Positions 9,372-18,145 of a stretch of 64,000 nt of DNA are shown in pieces. The notes beneath the pieces are model-generated. The model did not search any database. It saw only the letters and a list, made by a program, of their open reading frames with translations, and was not told the DNA's origin. Source of the stretch: Vibrio gallaecicus (GTDB taxonomy: Bacteria; Pseudomonadota; Gammaproteobacteria; Enterobacterales; Vibrionaceae); assembly GCF_024347495.1 (NCBI RefSeq), contig NZ_AP025490.1:2542001-2606000 (forward strand), read 5' to 3'. Both the position numbers and the translations under genes were made by a program. Within the stretch, counting starts at the first letter, position 1. Every line of letters begins with the position of its first letter.

Positions 9372-10937
9372 ATGGGTATGCTCGAACAAGACATTCAAGC
9401 TCAACTTCACCTACTGAAATCTCAGTTAGAACAGGTGCGTTTGACACAACGAGATACATCGTTCAAATTTAAACGAGAACAAAAAGTTCTTAAGCGCATA
9501 GTTGCATCTTTAAGTGGTGCTTGCATTGGCAATAACCAGCACCTTGATGAAAACCTGACGGCACTTAGGGAAGAGCTAGAAAAACAAAAAGATATCAGCT
9601 CAATGATCCCTCGTCTTGCAGTCATAGAAAGGATGCTCAAGCAAAAAACGTTGGCTATGGAAAAACAGACCGGATATCTAGACGAAAGCATAAAACACAG
9701 CGGTGAAACACTTCAGCGCATAACTGGGCTACCCGCTCAATTAAAGCGAGACCTACGCAATTTACTGAGCTTTTCAGAGAGCAATGGCAGCCAGAAGGTT
9801 GACCACGCAATGAAGTTGCTGGGTATCTATGAACGTGCCATTAAGATTATGGCCACCAATTCTAAAGCTAACTTTGCCGACTCAGATAATTCTCCGGAAC
9901 AAGAATTACTTTCCGCACTCGCTGACGAACTCCAGCACTTAATTACTGAACTTGATTTTGAAGGCGAGTCTGGTGATGTTTTGATAGATATTAGAGCAAA
10001 GCTTTTACTTGGCGTATCCACCCAAAATTTATTTGAATTAACTCTACAAGTCCTAAAGCTCGTCATTGAAGGGACAAACCTAGAACGTAAAACATCTGAA
10101 CAGTTCATTGAACAACTCAACGCTTCCCTATCTTCAAGTATCAAAACCGCAGACCAAAATGCAGACCAAAGCCAAAGCTATTTCGAGCACCGCCAGAATC
10201 TGAATAATGAGCTCGGTGAGTTAGTCGTAAAAAGCCAAGCCTCTGTTGATAACTCAAAAGATCTCGACACACTAAAAACCTCGATTAACCCTCTACTCAG
10301 TGAGCTCGCTTCATTATCTGAAAGATTAAATCACGCAGAAGAAAGGGAACAAATTCTGATCGAACGAATGAATTACGGCAAAAATCAACTTGGTACACTT
10401 TACGAAGTGACCCAAGATTATCGTCGTCGTTTAGAAGATCAAGCTAAGCGAATGCTGCTTGACCCTCTAACTAAGGTCTATAACCGTACAGCTCTGACGG
10501 ATCGTTTAGAGTTAGAGTATCGTCGTTGGATCCGCTCTCAGCACTCGCTACGAGTCGTGCTTTTAGACATTGATAACTTCAAAGCGATCAATGATAGTTT
10601 CGGTTACACCGCTGGCGATAAAGCACTAAAAATTATCGCTCGTACTATCACAAAAGAAGCAGGTGATACCGACACGGTTGCTCGTTTCTCTGGTGAGGAG
10701 TTTGTTTTACTGTTGCCGGAACAAAGTGATGAATATTGCCACCAGCTCATTCAAAATATTCAAGCTCAGGTAAGCCGCTTACCATTTAAGTTCCGCGACC
10801 AGCAAATTACGATCACACTGTGTGCTGCTAGTACCCAATTCAAAGAATCCGATACTCCTGAAGAAGTATTAGAACGAATGAATAAGACATTAAATAAAGC
10901 GAAAAAGCGCGGTACTAACCAGTTGGTTTGGCACTAA
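9372..10937 (+). CDS. Diguanylate cyclase with coiled-coil N-terminus
   Basis: Makes the second messenger c-di-GMP from two GTP. The first 360 residues are hydrophilic, helical and coiled-coil rich, with no membrane segment. The C-terminal GGDEF domain begins at DPLTKVYNRTAL (about 366), carries the metal-binding DIDNFKAINDSFG, and has the active-site loop SGEEF near 440-444, a functional variant. The inhibitory RxxD site five residues before the loop is absent (GDTD), so product inhibition may be missing. Two close ATGs (9372, 9378) have no clear ribosome-binding site. It follows the TPR pseudo-GGDEF gene. Confidence 0.9.
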   Translation: MGMLEQDIQAQLHLLKSQLEQVRLTQRDTSFKFKREQKVLKRIVASLSGACIGNNQHLDENLTALREELEKQKDISSMIPRLAVIERMLKQKTLAMEKQTGYLDESIKHSGETLQRITGLPAQLKRDLRNLLSFSESNGSQKVDHAMKLLGIYERAIKIMATNSKANFADSDNSPEQELLSALADELQHLITELDFEGESGDVLIDIRAKLLLGVSTQNLFELTLQVLKLVIEGTNLERKTSEQFIEQLNASLSSSIKTADQNADQSQSYFEHRQNLNNELGELVVKSQASVDNSKDLDTLKTSINPLLSELASLSERLNHAEEREQILIERMNYGKNQLGTLYEVTQDYRRRLEDQAKRMLLDPLTKVYNRTALTDRLELEYRRWIRSQHSLRVVLLDIDNFKAINDSFGYTAGDKALKIIARTITKEAGDTDTVARFSGEEFVLLLPEQSDEYCHQLIQNIQAQVSRLPFKFRDQQITITLCAASTQFKESDTPEEVLERMNKTLNKAKKRGTNQLVWH

Positions 10938-11242
10938 TTTATTGGCTTATTAATTTACCTTCAATAATTCAAATACTTATCACATAACAAACCCTCAAAT
11001 CTTTGCTAAGCTAATGGTTAACATTTGCTTAACAGGCAAATCTAAATGTAATGCATAGCTTCATGCAGACATGTCATTTTCTTTGAAGGCAAAGCAAACT
11101 GATTCTTTTGATTTAATCATAATTAATTGTTTTCCGTTTTCTACATTCCTCTAAAAGCGTTCCAATGCTTTGCTTTCTCATCATATGAATTAGCGCCCGT
11201 CACAAACACTATGGCCTGATTCAGATTTTATTAGGAGGCATT
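10938..11242. other. Intergenic region before ppnN
   Basis: These 305 bp are AT-rich. A strong ribosome-binding site (TTAGGAGGC) stands directly before the ppnN start. No hairpin terminator, small ORF or recognised operator was found. Confidence 0.4.
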
Positions 11243-12598
11243 ATGATTACTCATATCAGCCCAGCAGGCAGCATGGATTTGCTTTCTCAACTTGAAGTTG
11301 AGCGTCTTAAAAAAACTGCATCCAGTGACCTTTACCAACTGTATCGTAACTGTACTCTCGCAGTGCTTAATTCAGGCAGCCATACTGACAACTCCAAAGA
11401 GTTACTCGATAAATATCAATCATTTGATGTAGAAGTAGTTCGACGAGAGCGTGGAATAAAGCTTGAACTCAGCAATCCACCAGAGCACGCATTTGTTGAT
11501 GGTGAGATCATTAAAGGTATCCAAGAGCACCTATTCTCAGTACTTCGAGATATTGTGTATGTAAATATGCACCTTGCAGATAACCAAAGGTTAAACCCTA
11601 CCAACGCTACACATATCACCAACTTAGTCTTTGGTATTTTAAGAAATGCTAGAGCTCTAACTCCAGGTATTGAACCCAACCTTGTAGTCTGTTGGGGTGG
11701 TCACTCAATTAATGCAACCGAGTACCAATATACTCGCGAAGTTGGCAATGAAATGGGGCTCCGGGAGCTCAACATATGCACAGGCTGTGGTCCTGGAGCA
11801 ATGGAAGGACCAATGAAAGGGGCGGCAATTGGGCATGCCAAACAGCGCTATACTCAACATAGATACTTAGGGCTAACTGAACCTTCAATTATTGCTGCTG
11901 AGCCGCCTAACCCTATTGTTAATGAGCTGGTGATCATGCCAGACATCGAAAAACGTCTTGAAGCTTTTGTACGTATGGCTCATGGCATTGTGATTTTCCC
12001 AGGAGGACCAGGTACTGCAGAAGAGCTACTTTATATCCTTGGGATCATGATGCATCCGAAAAATGCCGATCAACCAATGCCAATCGTATTAACGGGATCA
12101 AAAGAAAGCGAAGCTTACTTCCGTTCGATTGACAAATTCATTGCAGAAACCTTAGGTGAAGAAGCTCAGAAACATTACGAGATTGTCATTGATGACCCTG
12201 CACGCGCCGCAAAAATCATGAAGCAAGCGATGCCAAATGTACGCTCTCACCGTAAAGAGACAGGTGATGCTTATAGCTACAACTGGTCTTTACATATTGA
12301 ACCTGAATTCCAGATGCCATTTGATCCAACTCATGAGTCTATGGCTGCGCTCGACCTACATATGGATCAAAAAGCGGAAGATCTGGCGGCGAATTTACGT
12401 AAAGCATTCTCTGGTATTGTCGCTGGTAATGTAAAAGCAGAAGGTATTTTAGAAATCGAACAACATGGTCCATTCATCATAGATGGCGATAAAGCACTGA
12501 TGACAAAAATGGACAAACTGCTTAATGACTTTGTAGATCAGCATCGAATGAAACTGCCTGGCGGTAGCGACTATGTGCCTTGCTATAAAATTGCTTAG
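11243..12598 (+). CDS. ppnN: Pyrimidine/purine nucleotide 5'-monophosphate nucleosidase PpnN
   Basis: Hydrolyses nucleoside 5'-monophosphates to the free base and ribose 5-phosphate. In E. coli the enzyme (YgdH) is stimulated by (p)ppGpp. The 451-aa protein has a central Rossmann-like LOG domain with the signature [16 protein letters not shown] near 250-266, and extra N- and C-terminal domains typical of the long PpnN form. A very good ribosome-binding site precedes the ATG. The E. coli ygdH-xni order is kept. Confidence 0.95.
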   Translation: MITHISPAGSMDLLSQLEVERLKKTASSDLYQLYRNCTLAVLNSGSHTDNSKELLDKYQSFDVEVVRRERGIKLELSNPPEHAFVDGEIIKGIQEHLFSVLRDIVYVNMHLADNQRLNPTNATHITNLVFGILRNARALTPGIEPNLVVCWGGHSINATEYQYTREVGNEMGLRELNICTGCGPGAMEGPMKGAAIGHAKQRYTQHRYLGLTEPSIIAAEPPNPIVNELVIMPDIEKRLEAFVRMAHGIVIFPGGPGTAEELLYILGIMMHPKNADQPMPIVLTGSKESEAYFRSIDKFIAETLGEEAQKHYEIVIDDPARAAKIMKQAMPNVRSHRKETGDAYSYNWSLHIEPEFQMPFDPTHESMAALDLHMDQKAEDLAANLRKAFSGIVAGNVKAEGILEIEQHGPFIIDGDKALMTKMDKLLNDFVDQHRMKLPGGSDYVPCYKIA

Positions 12599-12609
12599 TT
12601 TTTTGAAAC

Positions 12610-12690
12610 TAAAAGTTTTGAACCCAAAGGTTATTGGGTGAAAGGTTATTAAACCAAGAGGTAATTAACCAGATTGGTGATTGAGCCGAA
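12610..12690. repeat. Decayed tandem repeat of about 15 bp after ppnN
   Basis: Successive segments of 14-18 bp share a core like AAAGGTTATT or AGAGGTAATT followed by AACC/GGTG. The copies are imperfect, so this is offered as an old tandem duplication. It lies between the ppnN stop codon and the xni leader. Confidence 0.4.
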
Positions 12691-12789
12691 AGATTTTTGT
12701 CTAAATGGTATAAGTAAAACCAGAATGGCAATGGATAAAAAGCCACACACACGTCACTGACATTTCAACTGACTAAACGATGCGTTACT

Positions 12790-12817
12790 ATAAGGGGCGA
12801 ATTGATAAGCCCCTTAT
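12790..12817 (+). terminator. GC-stem hairpin in the xni leader
   Basis: ATAAGGGGC (12790-12798) pairs perfectly with GCCCCTTAT (12809-12817) around a 10-nt loop, followed by a T-rich stretch. It ends 22 nt before the xni start codon. It could terminate ppnN read-through or shape the xni 5' end. Its presence argues that the true xni start is the downstream ATG. Confidence 0.55.
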
Positions 12818-12839
12818 TTATTACCTTTACTGGAAACGT

Positions 12840-13613
12840 ATGTCTATCCACCTTGTTATTATCGATGCTTTAAACCTCATCCGACGCGTACACTCTGCTC
12901 AGCCGGATCCAGCCGATATCGCAAGAACTATTACGACTACCAATCGCACACTATCTAGAATTTTATCGGAATCTCAACCTACGCATATCATTGCTGTTTT
13001 TGACCATCACCTACAAGATCGTGGCTGGCGAGCCGAGCTGCTACCGACTTATAAACAAAACCGTAAACCCATGCCAACACCTTTAATGGAAGGGTTAGAT
13101 GCCATTCAACAAGCTTGGTGGGAACTAGGAATTGACTCATTACTTTCCGATGGTGATGAAGCTGACGACTTGGTCGCAACACTCGCAAAAAAAGTCGCTG
13201 ACCACGGTGAAACTGTGACCATTATTTCTACAGATAAGGGTTACTGCCAATTACTCTCTCCTACTCTGCAAATTCGCGATTACTTCCAGCATCGCTGGTT
13301 AGATAAACCATTCATTGAAAGTGAGTTTGGTGTTAAACCTGAACAATTATCTGACTATTGGGGGCTAACTGGAGTCAGCTCTAGCCAAGTGCCTGGCATC
13401 CCCGGCGTGGGTCCAAAAGCAGCAAAAGAAATTCTAACTGCCTATAACGACATTGAAGAAGCCTATCAAGCCGATGACTTACCTAAGAAATACCGTAAGA
13501 AGTTTGATGAGCACATTGAATCTGCACGTGTATGCAAAAAGATCTCAGCTCTGAAAACCGATATAGAATTAGGCTTTAACCTGCAAGATCTCCGCTATAA
13601 CGAACCTCAGTAA
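12840..13613 (+). CDS. xni: Flap endonuclease Xni (ExoIX)
   Basis: Structure-specific 5' flap endonuclease related to the 5'-3' nuclease domain of DNA polymerase I. Family motifs include the N-terminal HLVIIDALNLI, the acidic DGDEADDLVATLA, STDKGYCQLL, and the helix-hairpin-helix GVSSSQVPGIPGVGPKAA. The frame is open from an ATG at 12780, but that would include a terminator-like hairpin and 20 unconserved residues. The ATG at 12840 gives 257 aa, close to E. coli Xni (251). Confidence 0.93.
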   Translation: MSIHLVIIDALNLIRRVHSAQPDPADIARTITTTNRTLSRILSESQPTHIIAVFDHHLQDRGWRAELLPTYKQNRKPMPTPLMEGLDAIQQAWWELGIDSLLSDGDEADDLVATLAKKVADHGETVTIISTDKGYCQLLSPTLQIRDYFQHRWLDKPFIESEFGVKPEQLSDYWGLTGVSSSQVPGIPGVGPKAAKEILTAYNDIEEAYQADDLPKKYRKKFDEHIESARVCKKISALKTDIELGFNLQDLRYNEPQ

Positions 13614-13799
13614 CGAAGACAAGAAAAACGGAAATCAGCCAGTTTAAATGTTAATGAAACCTGTTGTGTTCTCCGTTGCATTCACAAAACTTTGCATTGT
13701 TGAATCAATACCTTACCTAGTATTGATTAACTTTCAACCACCGTCACAGTCTTACTGACAAAAGTATTTATTTTCGTAGCTCCCAATAAGGAGCAACAC

Positions 13800-14564
13800 A
13801 TGAAAAAAATACTATTACTCTCATTAACTACCCTTCTAGTCAGCTTTTCTTCTTTATCTTCTGCAGAAAGTGAAGCTTGCGGTCAGCACCTGATAAAAGG
13901 CACACCATCTGAAACCTCAGACCAAATATTATGTAGATCTGGGTATGCAGTTGGTTATAACTATGACACTAAAAATGCAGACTGGGTTGCCTATCACATC
14001 ACCGCAGAAAGTGTGAATGCAAAGTTCAAACGCAGTAACCGCTTCAAAGCAGACCAAGAACTACCAGAGTATGCTCAATCAACGTTAAGCGACTACTCCA
14101 AATCAGGCTATGACCGTGGACATTTAGCGCCTTCTGCCGCTATGGATTTTTCTCAAGAATCTATGCAATCTAGCTTTTTGCTCAGTAACATGTCACCACA
14201 ACTTCCCGGCTTTAACCGCGTGGGCTGGCGATTACTGGAAGAGCACGTTCGAGATCTTGCCAATGAATATCAAGAGCTTTACGTAGTAACAGGTCCTATT
14301 TATGAAGGAAACGAAGCAACGATTGGCAATGGGGTAGTTATCCCAAGTGCATTCTACAAAGTTATCCTAGACCCCTACTACAATGATGCGATTGCATTTA
14401 TTGTCCCACACAGAGATGTATCGGGTTCTGAGTTAGTTAATTTTGTAACGACCATTGATGAAGTAGAACAGCGCACTAATTTAGACTTCTTCTCTGCAAC
14501 TGCAGACGGCACAGAAACAACGATGGAAGCAATGCTTTGGGAAATGTGGCCAACACCGGAATAA
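13800..14564 (+). CDS. Secreted DNA/RNA non-specific endonuclease (NucA/EndoG family)
   Basis: A signal peptide of about 22 residues (ending SLSSA) is followed by a beta-beta-alpha metal nuclease domain. The catalytic signature DRGH is at residues 105-108, with His108 as general base and a metal-binding Asn in SNMSPQ (130). The protein probably acts in the periplasm or outside the cell, degrading nucleic acids. Two cysteines (27, 45) may form a disulfide. A good ribosome-binding site (AATAAGGAGCAAC) precedes the ATG. It appears monocistronic. Confidence 0.93.
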   Translation: MKKILLLSLTTLLVSFSSLSSAESEACGQHLIKGTPSETSDQILCRSGYAVGYNYDTKNADWVAYHITAESVNAKFKRSNRFKADQELPEYAQSTLSDYSKSGYDRGHLAPSAAMDFSQESMQSSFLLSNMSPQLPGFNRVGWRLLEEHVRDLANEYQELYVVTGPIYEGNEATIGNGVVIPSAFYKVILDPYYNDAIAFIVPHRDVSGSELVNFVTTIDEVEQRTNLDFFSATADGTETTMEAMLWEMWPTPE

Positions 14565-14617
14565 CCGAATGTTCCAGTCTCGTTTAAAGCCGTTTACTTT
14601 AGAATATTAAGTATAAA

Positions 14618-14641
14618 AAACGCTCCTAAAAAGGAGCGTTT
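14618..14641. terminator. Bidirectional terminator between the nuclease gene and rlmM
   Basis: A 9-bp stem (14618-14626 with 14633-14641) has a loop of TAAAAA. An A run precedes it and a short T run follows. It stands between two convergent genes. Confidence 0.85.
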
Positions 14642-14664
14642 CTATTATCGATTTATTAACCGTT

Positions 14665-15756
14665 TTAGTGCGGAGAAATATTCGATAGAGACTGAATGTG
14701 AACCGTAATTTCTTCACGGTCATGATAAAGGTGCTTAGCTTGCATCTTAAACTTCACGCCATTCTCAATTAAGAAGACTTTCAAGTTTTCGATATCTTGA
14801 AGTACTTCATCGTAACGACCTTTCATAGGAAGCTTCAGGTTAAATAGGGCTTCTTTTGCCCAACCTTTAATGATCCATTCTCCCATAAGGTGAGCAACTC
14901 GAGCTGGTTTCTCAACCATGTCACAAACAATCCAAGTTACGTTCTTACGATCTGGTTCAAACTTAAAACCATCAACCATGTGGTGTTTAATCTGGCCCGT
15001 TTCCATCAAACTATCAGCCATCATGCCGTTATCAACACAGTGAACGAACATTGAACGCTTCACCAGTTGGTAAGTCCAACCGCCAGGGCAAGCGCCCAAA
15101 TCGACACCCCACATACCCGGAGCTAAACGCTCATCCCACTCATCACGAGGAATAAATACATGGAAAGCTTCTTCTAGCTTCAATGTAGAACGGCTTGGAG
15201 AGTCTGAAGGGAACTTCAAACGAGGAATACCCATAAAGAACTGAGAGTTGTTTGTTGGGTAGGAGTAACCAATAAAGCAATGACCCGGTGCAATAAAGCA
15301 TACGTGAAGCACAGGCTTCTTAACATTGTCTTTTGATGTCATAAGACCTTTACCGCGTAATGCTTGACGCATAGGCACTGTAAACTTACGACAGAATTTC
15401 AAAAGCTCTTTCGCTTCATTCGTATCTGGTGTTTCAATGCGAATATCACCACAACGAGGGAAGTTATCTTTTGTAGAAAGCGCTTCTAAAATTGGGGAGA
15501 TACGATCTTCACTTGGTAGATCTTTAATTTCAACAGCAACTGCAATCATTTGACGAGCAAAAATCAGAGACTGAAAATCAACACCTTTAACCAGTTTATC
15601 GGCTTCGCCAGCTTGATAACATTCGAACAAAACAAAACCCGTATTGTTCTTTAAGCGAGGAAAACCAAACACTTCAAGTTGTGTTGCTTTGTCTTGAATT
15701 TCGCCAGCACATTCTTTTTCAAAACCAGAGCGACAATAGAGTAGTACGTGTTTCAC
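14665..15756 (-). CDS. rlmM: 23S rRNA C2498 2'-O-ribose methyltransferase RlmM
   Basis: SAM-dependent methylation of the 2' oxygen of C2498 in 23S rRNA. The 363-aa protein has an N-terminal THUMP-like part and a C-terminal Rossmann methyltransferase domain with the SAM loop [15 protein letters not shown] near 215-230 and the catalytic-region stretch [10 protein letters not shown]. It overlaps the stop codon of the preceding DUF423 gene by 4 nt. The gcvA-ygdD-rlmM order is conserved with E. coli. Confidence 0.97.
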   Translation of the reverse strand: MKHVLLYCRSGFEKECAGEIQDKATQLEVFGFPRLKNNTGFVLFECYQAGEADKLVKGVDFQSLIFARQMIAVAVEIKDLPSEDRISPILEALSTKDNFPRCGDIRIETPDTNEAKELLKFCRKFTVPMRQALRGKGLMTSKDNVKKPVLHVCFIAPGHCFIGYSYPTNNSQFFMGIPRLKFPSDSPSRSTLKLEEAFHVFIPRDEWDERLAPGMWGVDLGACPGGWTYQLVKRSMFVHCVDNGMMADSLMETGQIKHHMVDGFKFEPDRKNVTWIVCDMVEKPARVAHLMGEWIIKGWAKEALFNLKLPMKGRYDEVLQDIENLKVFLIENGVKFKMQAKHLYHDREEITVHIQSLSNISPH

Positions 15757-16151
15757 TTAGTTACCTCATTTATATTCAAAGCAGCAAAGGAGAAAGCTCC
15801 CCAACCGATAATAAATAGTAGCCCACCCAGTGGAGTGATGGGACCAAACCATTTAATTCCTGTTAAAGCGAGCGCATAAAGGCTGCCACTAAAACAAAGG
15901 ATGCCGATGATAAAGCAAATCGCGGCAATGAAAAAATATTTTTGTGATTTTAAGCCAAGTTTCAATTGGAGTAAGATGCCACAGGATAAAATAGCCAGCG
16001 TATGAATGAACTGATACTGAACACCCGTTTCAAACACACCAAGTAAATATTCAGATAACTGCCCTTTCAATGCATGCGCAGCAAAAGCTCCAAAAATGAC
16101 AGCTACCATTGCTGAAAGCCCAGAAAATATAAGCAGTGCCTTACTTTTCAT
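15753..16151 (-). CDS. DUF423 family inner-membrane protein (YgdD-like)
   Basis: Small membrane protein of 132 aa with four hydrophobic segments, starting with [23 protein letters not shown], the family hallmark (GAFGAHAL-like). Function is unknown. The longest frame opens upstream, but the ATG at 16151 gives the family-length protein and overlaps the hydrolase stop codon by 11 nt. It sits between gcvA and rlmM as in E. coli. Confidence 0.9.
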   Translation of the reverse strand: MKSKALLIFSGLSAMVAVIFGAFAAHALKGQLSEYLLGVFETGVQYQFIHTLAILSCGILLQLKLGLKSQKYFFIAAICFIIGILCFSGSLYALALTGIKWFGPITPLGGLLFIIGWGAFSFAALNINEVTK

Positions 16152-16806
16152 CCAACACCTCTTTGATAAAAGTAGAAAGCAACTCAACCGTCAGCGCTAT
16201 ATTTTTCTGTTCTGTATACCCTGAGCTTTTACGAGGCTTAAAGCTATGATCACCATCAGGGATAAATGAGACTTTGATTGAATCTGATAAGTTAAATTCT
16301 GCAAACTCTTCGCGCTTACCAAAGGTGTCTCGCTCTCCTTGCAGGATTAAACAAGGCTTTTGCACTTCAGCTAAGTGCTCACCTTTGTATTTTTCCGGTT
16401 TACCTGGGGGATGAAACGGAAACCCTAAACACGCGACACCTGCAACTTTGTCATACTCCGATAGATGGCTCGCCATACGCCCCCCCATAGATTTACCACC
16501 AATAACCACATTCGTTACTGATAACTCATCAATCACACGCTGGTAGGCTTCCAGTAGCTTAGGCGCTCTATCTGGTGGGCGACGCTTGCCGTCTTCCGCA
16601 CGTTTAATCATATATGGGAAGTTAAAGCGAATAACCCGTATTCCCTTAAAAGATAACCCTTTCGCAACGGATTCCATAAATTCATGGTCCATTCCCGCTC
16701 CAGCCCCGTGAGCAAAGATAAAGGTATAAGGGTGCTTCTCACCATCAATAAGCAAACTGGAAGCTTTCTCTACAGCCGACAGCGCATCAACTGACACATT
16801 ACTCAT
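16141..16806 (-). CDS. Alpha/beta hydrolase of the KANL3/Tex30-like family
   Basis: Cytoplasmic protein of 221 aa with an alpha/beta hydrolase core: the oxyanion-side FAHGAGAGMDHEFM, the nucleophile elbow GGKSMGGRMA, and a C-terminal His in DGDHSFKPR. Substrate unknown; this subfamily is often annotated as a dienelactone-hydrolase-like protein. The ATG at 16806 is chosen because AGGAAG lies 6 nt before it and it overlaps the gcvA stop by 8 nt; upstream starts (16824, 16845) exist. It is inserted between gcvA and ygdD relative to E. coli. Confidence 0.85.
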   Translation of the reverse strand: MSNVSVDALSAVEKASSLLIDGEKHPYTFIFAHGAGAGMDHEFMESVAKGLSFKGIRVIRFNFPYMIKRAEDGKRRPPDRAPKLLEAYQRVIDELSVTNVVIGGKSMGGRMASHLSEYDKVAGVACLGFPFHPPGKPEKYKGEHLAEVQKPCLILQGERDTFGKREEFAEFNLSDSIKVSFIPDGDHSFKPRKSSGYTEQKNIALTVELLSTFIKEVLDEK

Positions 16807-17725
16807 GCTCACTTCCTGCTTCATCCAATAAATCCTCTTGCTCACTCTGAGCTTTCGCTAACATCCAATCTCGGAATGTCGCTATTCTGCCCATATCAGC
16901 CTGTTTTTCATGGCACACGACATAAAACGCATTCTTGCTAACAAGAACCTCATCGAAAGGAGCAATTAAACGACCCGCTTCAATTTCAGGTTGTGCCAGT
17001 ACGTTGTTGCCTAGTGCAATCCCCTGCCCGTGAGCTGCAGCTTGCAGTACCATAGTAGAGTGACTGAAGATAGGACCATGGTTCACATTGACCCCATCAA
17101 TGAAATTCTGCTTAGCAAATTGTTTCCAATCTTTTCGAGATGTATCGTGCAATAACGTATGACATGCTAAGTCAGTTAGGGATTCTAATGGTTTTGCTCC
17201 TAGTAATACTGATGGCGCGCATAATGGTATCAAGTACTCTTGGTACAGTTTATCGGCTCTTAAACTCGGCCAATTACCCCGACCATAATAGATAGCAACA
17301 TCCACATCGTCCGTGAGCGAGCCTTCATCCATATCAACCGCTTTGATTCTTACATCAATATCAGGCTCTTGCTGATTAAAATCCGCTAATCTCGGAACTA
17401 GCCATTGAATAGCAAAACTAGGCGGTAAACTTATGGTTAATGCGCCTTTCTCACTGCGTTCAAGTACCTTATCGGTAGCCTCAGCAAGGGATGTGAAGAT
17501 ATCTTTGATATCAAGAAAATAGCTTTGCCCTTCTTCCGTTAATAATAAAGAACGGTTTCGACGGCGAAATAACTTTAAAGCTAAGAATTCTTCCAACGCT
17601 TTTATTTGGTGGCTAACTGCCGCCTGCGTAACAAAAAGCTCTTCCGCTGCACGAGTAAAACTTAAATGACGTGCCGCCGCTTCAAACACTCTTAAGGAGT
17701 TTAATGGGGGTAATCTACGAGACAT
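16799..17725 (-). CDS. gcvA: LysR-type glycine cleavage regulator GcvA
   Basis: Transcription factor that activates or represses the glycine cleavage genes according to glycine and purine levels. The N-terminal winged helix-turn-helix (PPLNSLRVFEAAARHLSFTRAAEELFVTQAAVSHQIKALE) and the substrate-binding domain match the GcvA subgroup. Length is 308 aa. It is divergently arranged with the small RNA gene gcvB, as in enterobacteria, where GcvA also activates gcvB. It heads a run of overlapping minus-strand genes. Confidence 0.95.
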   Translation of the reverse strand: MSRRLPPLNSLRVFEAAARHLSFTRAAEELFVTQAAVSHQIKALEEFLALKLFRRRNRSLLLTEEGQSYFLDIKDIFTSLAEATDKVLERSEKGALTISLPPSFAIQWLVPRLADFNQQEPDIDVRIKAVDMDEGSLTDDVDVAIYYGRGNWPSLRADKLYQEYLIPLCAPSVLLGAKPLESLTDLACHTLLHDTSRKDWKQFAKQNFIDGVNVNHGPIFSHSTMVLQAAAHGQGIALGNNVLAQPEIEAGRLIAPFDEVLVSKNAFYVVCHEKQADMGRIATFRDWMLAKAQSEQEDLLDEAGSEHE

Positions 17726-17781
17726 GGCTACTCTCTACTAAAGCATTAGTTTTTTTCATCTGAAACATTATAAATTGTCCA

Positions 17782-17810
17782 TTGTCTAGCGGCTAGAGAA
17801 ATTCTATATT
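17782..17810 (+). promoter_or_regulatory. Promoter of the GcvB small RNA
   Basis: A -35 TTGTCT (17782-17787), a 17-bp spacer and a -10 TATATT (17805-17810) predict a start near 17817. The resulting transcript of about 211 nt matches the known size of GcvB. The promoter lies 57 bp from the divergent gcvA start, so a GcvA site is expected in this gap. Confidence 0.7.
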
Positions 17811-17816
17811 TCGTTT

Positions 17817-18027
17817 CGCAGCGCTAGCCTGAACGGCTTGATTCTCTCTAGAATCAATTGGCTTAGTTGTTGCGATGTTGTGTTTGCAAACTCGAACTTT
17901 TCGAGTTGGGTAGAGTTCTACCAAGTGTTTCGTTACAGCTAATCCAATGTAACGAGGCATCTACTTCCTGTTTATTTTGACCTGTCTGTCAAATTTCTTT
18001 ACACCGCCTATATGGCGGTGTTTTTTT
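17817..18027 (+). ncRNA. gcvB: GcvB small regulatory RNA
   Basis: Hfq-dependent RNA that represses many amino-acid and peptide transporter mRNAs by base pairing. Recognition rests on several conserved GcvB elements in order: the G/U-rich R1 seed (GTTGTTGCGATGTTGTGTTTG, about 17867-17886), the pyrimidine-rich CTTCCTGT, the CTGTCTGTC box, and a terminator with CACCGCC/GGCGGTG followed by seven T. Stem-loops GATTCT/AGAATC and CGTTAC/GTAACG are also visible. Position next to gcvA agrees. The 5' end is predicted from the promoter. Confidence 0.92.
18002..18027 (+). terminator. Rho-independent terminator of GcvB
   Basis: CACCGCC pairs with GGCGGTG around a short AT-rich loop, followed by seven T. 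It is nearly the same hairpin as at the 3' end of enterobacterial GcvB. Confidence 0.93.
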
Positions 18028-18085
18028 ATGGAAGAAAACAAATTTAACAGCACATAGGTGCCCATAAATTTTCTTATTCAAATAA

Positions 18086-18115
18086 AAAAGCCGCTTACCC
18101 ATGTAAGCGGCTTTT
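18086..18115. terminator. Bidirectional terminator at the 3' end of thiI
   Basis: A 13-bp stem (AAAAGCCGCTTAC with its complement) closes a 4-nt loop. It stands 31 bp beyond the thiI stop codon and gives U tracts on both strands. Confidence 0.9.
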
Positions 18116-18145
18116 CAAATCACATCTGCGATTCAGGTAAGTCAC

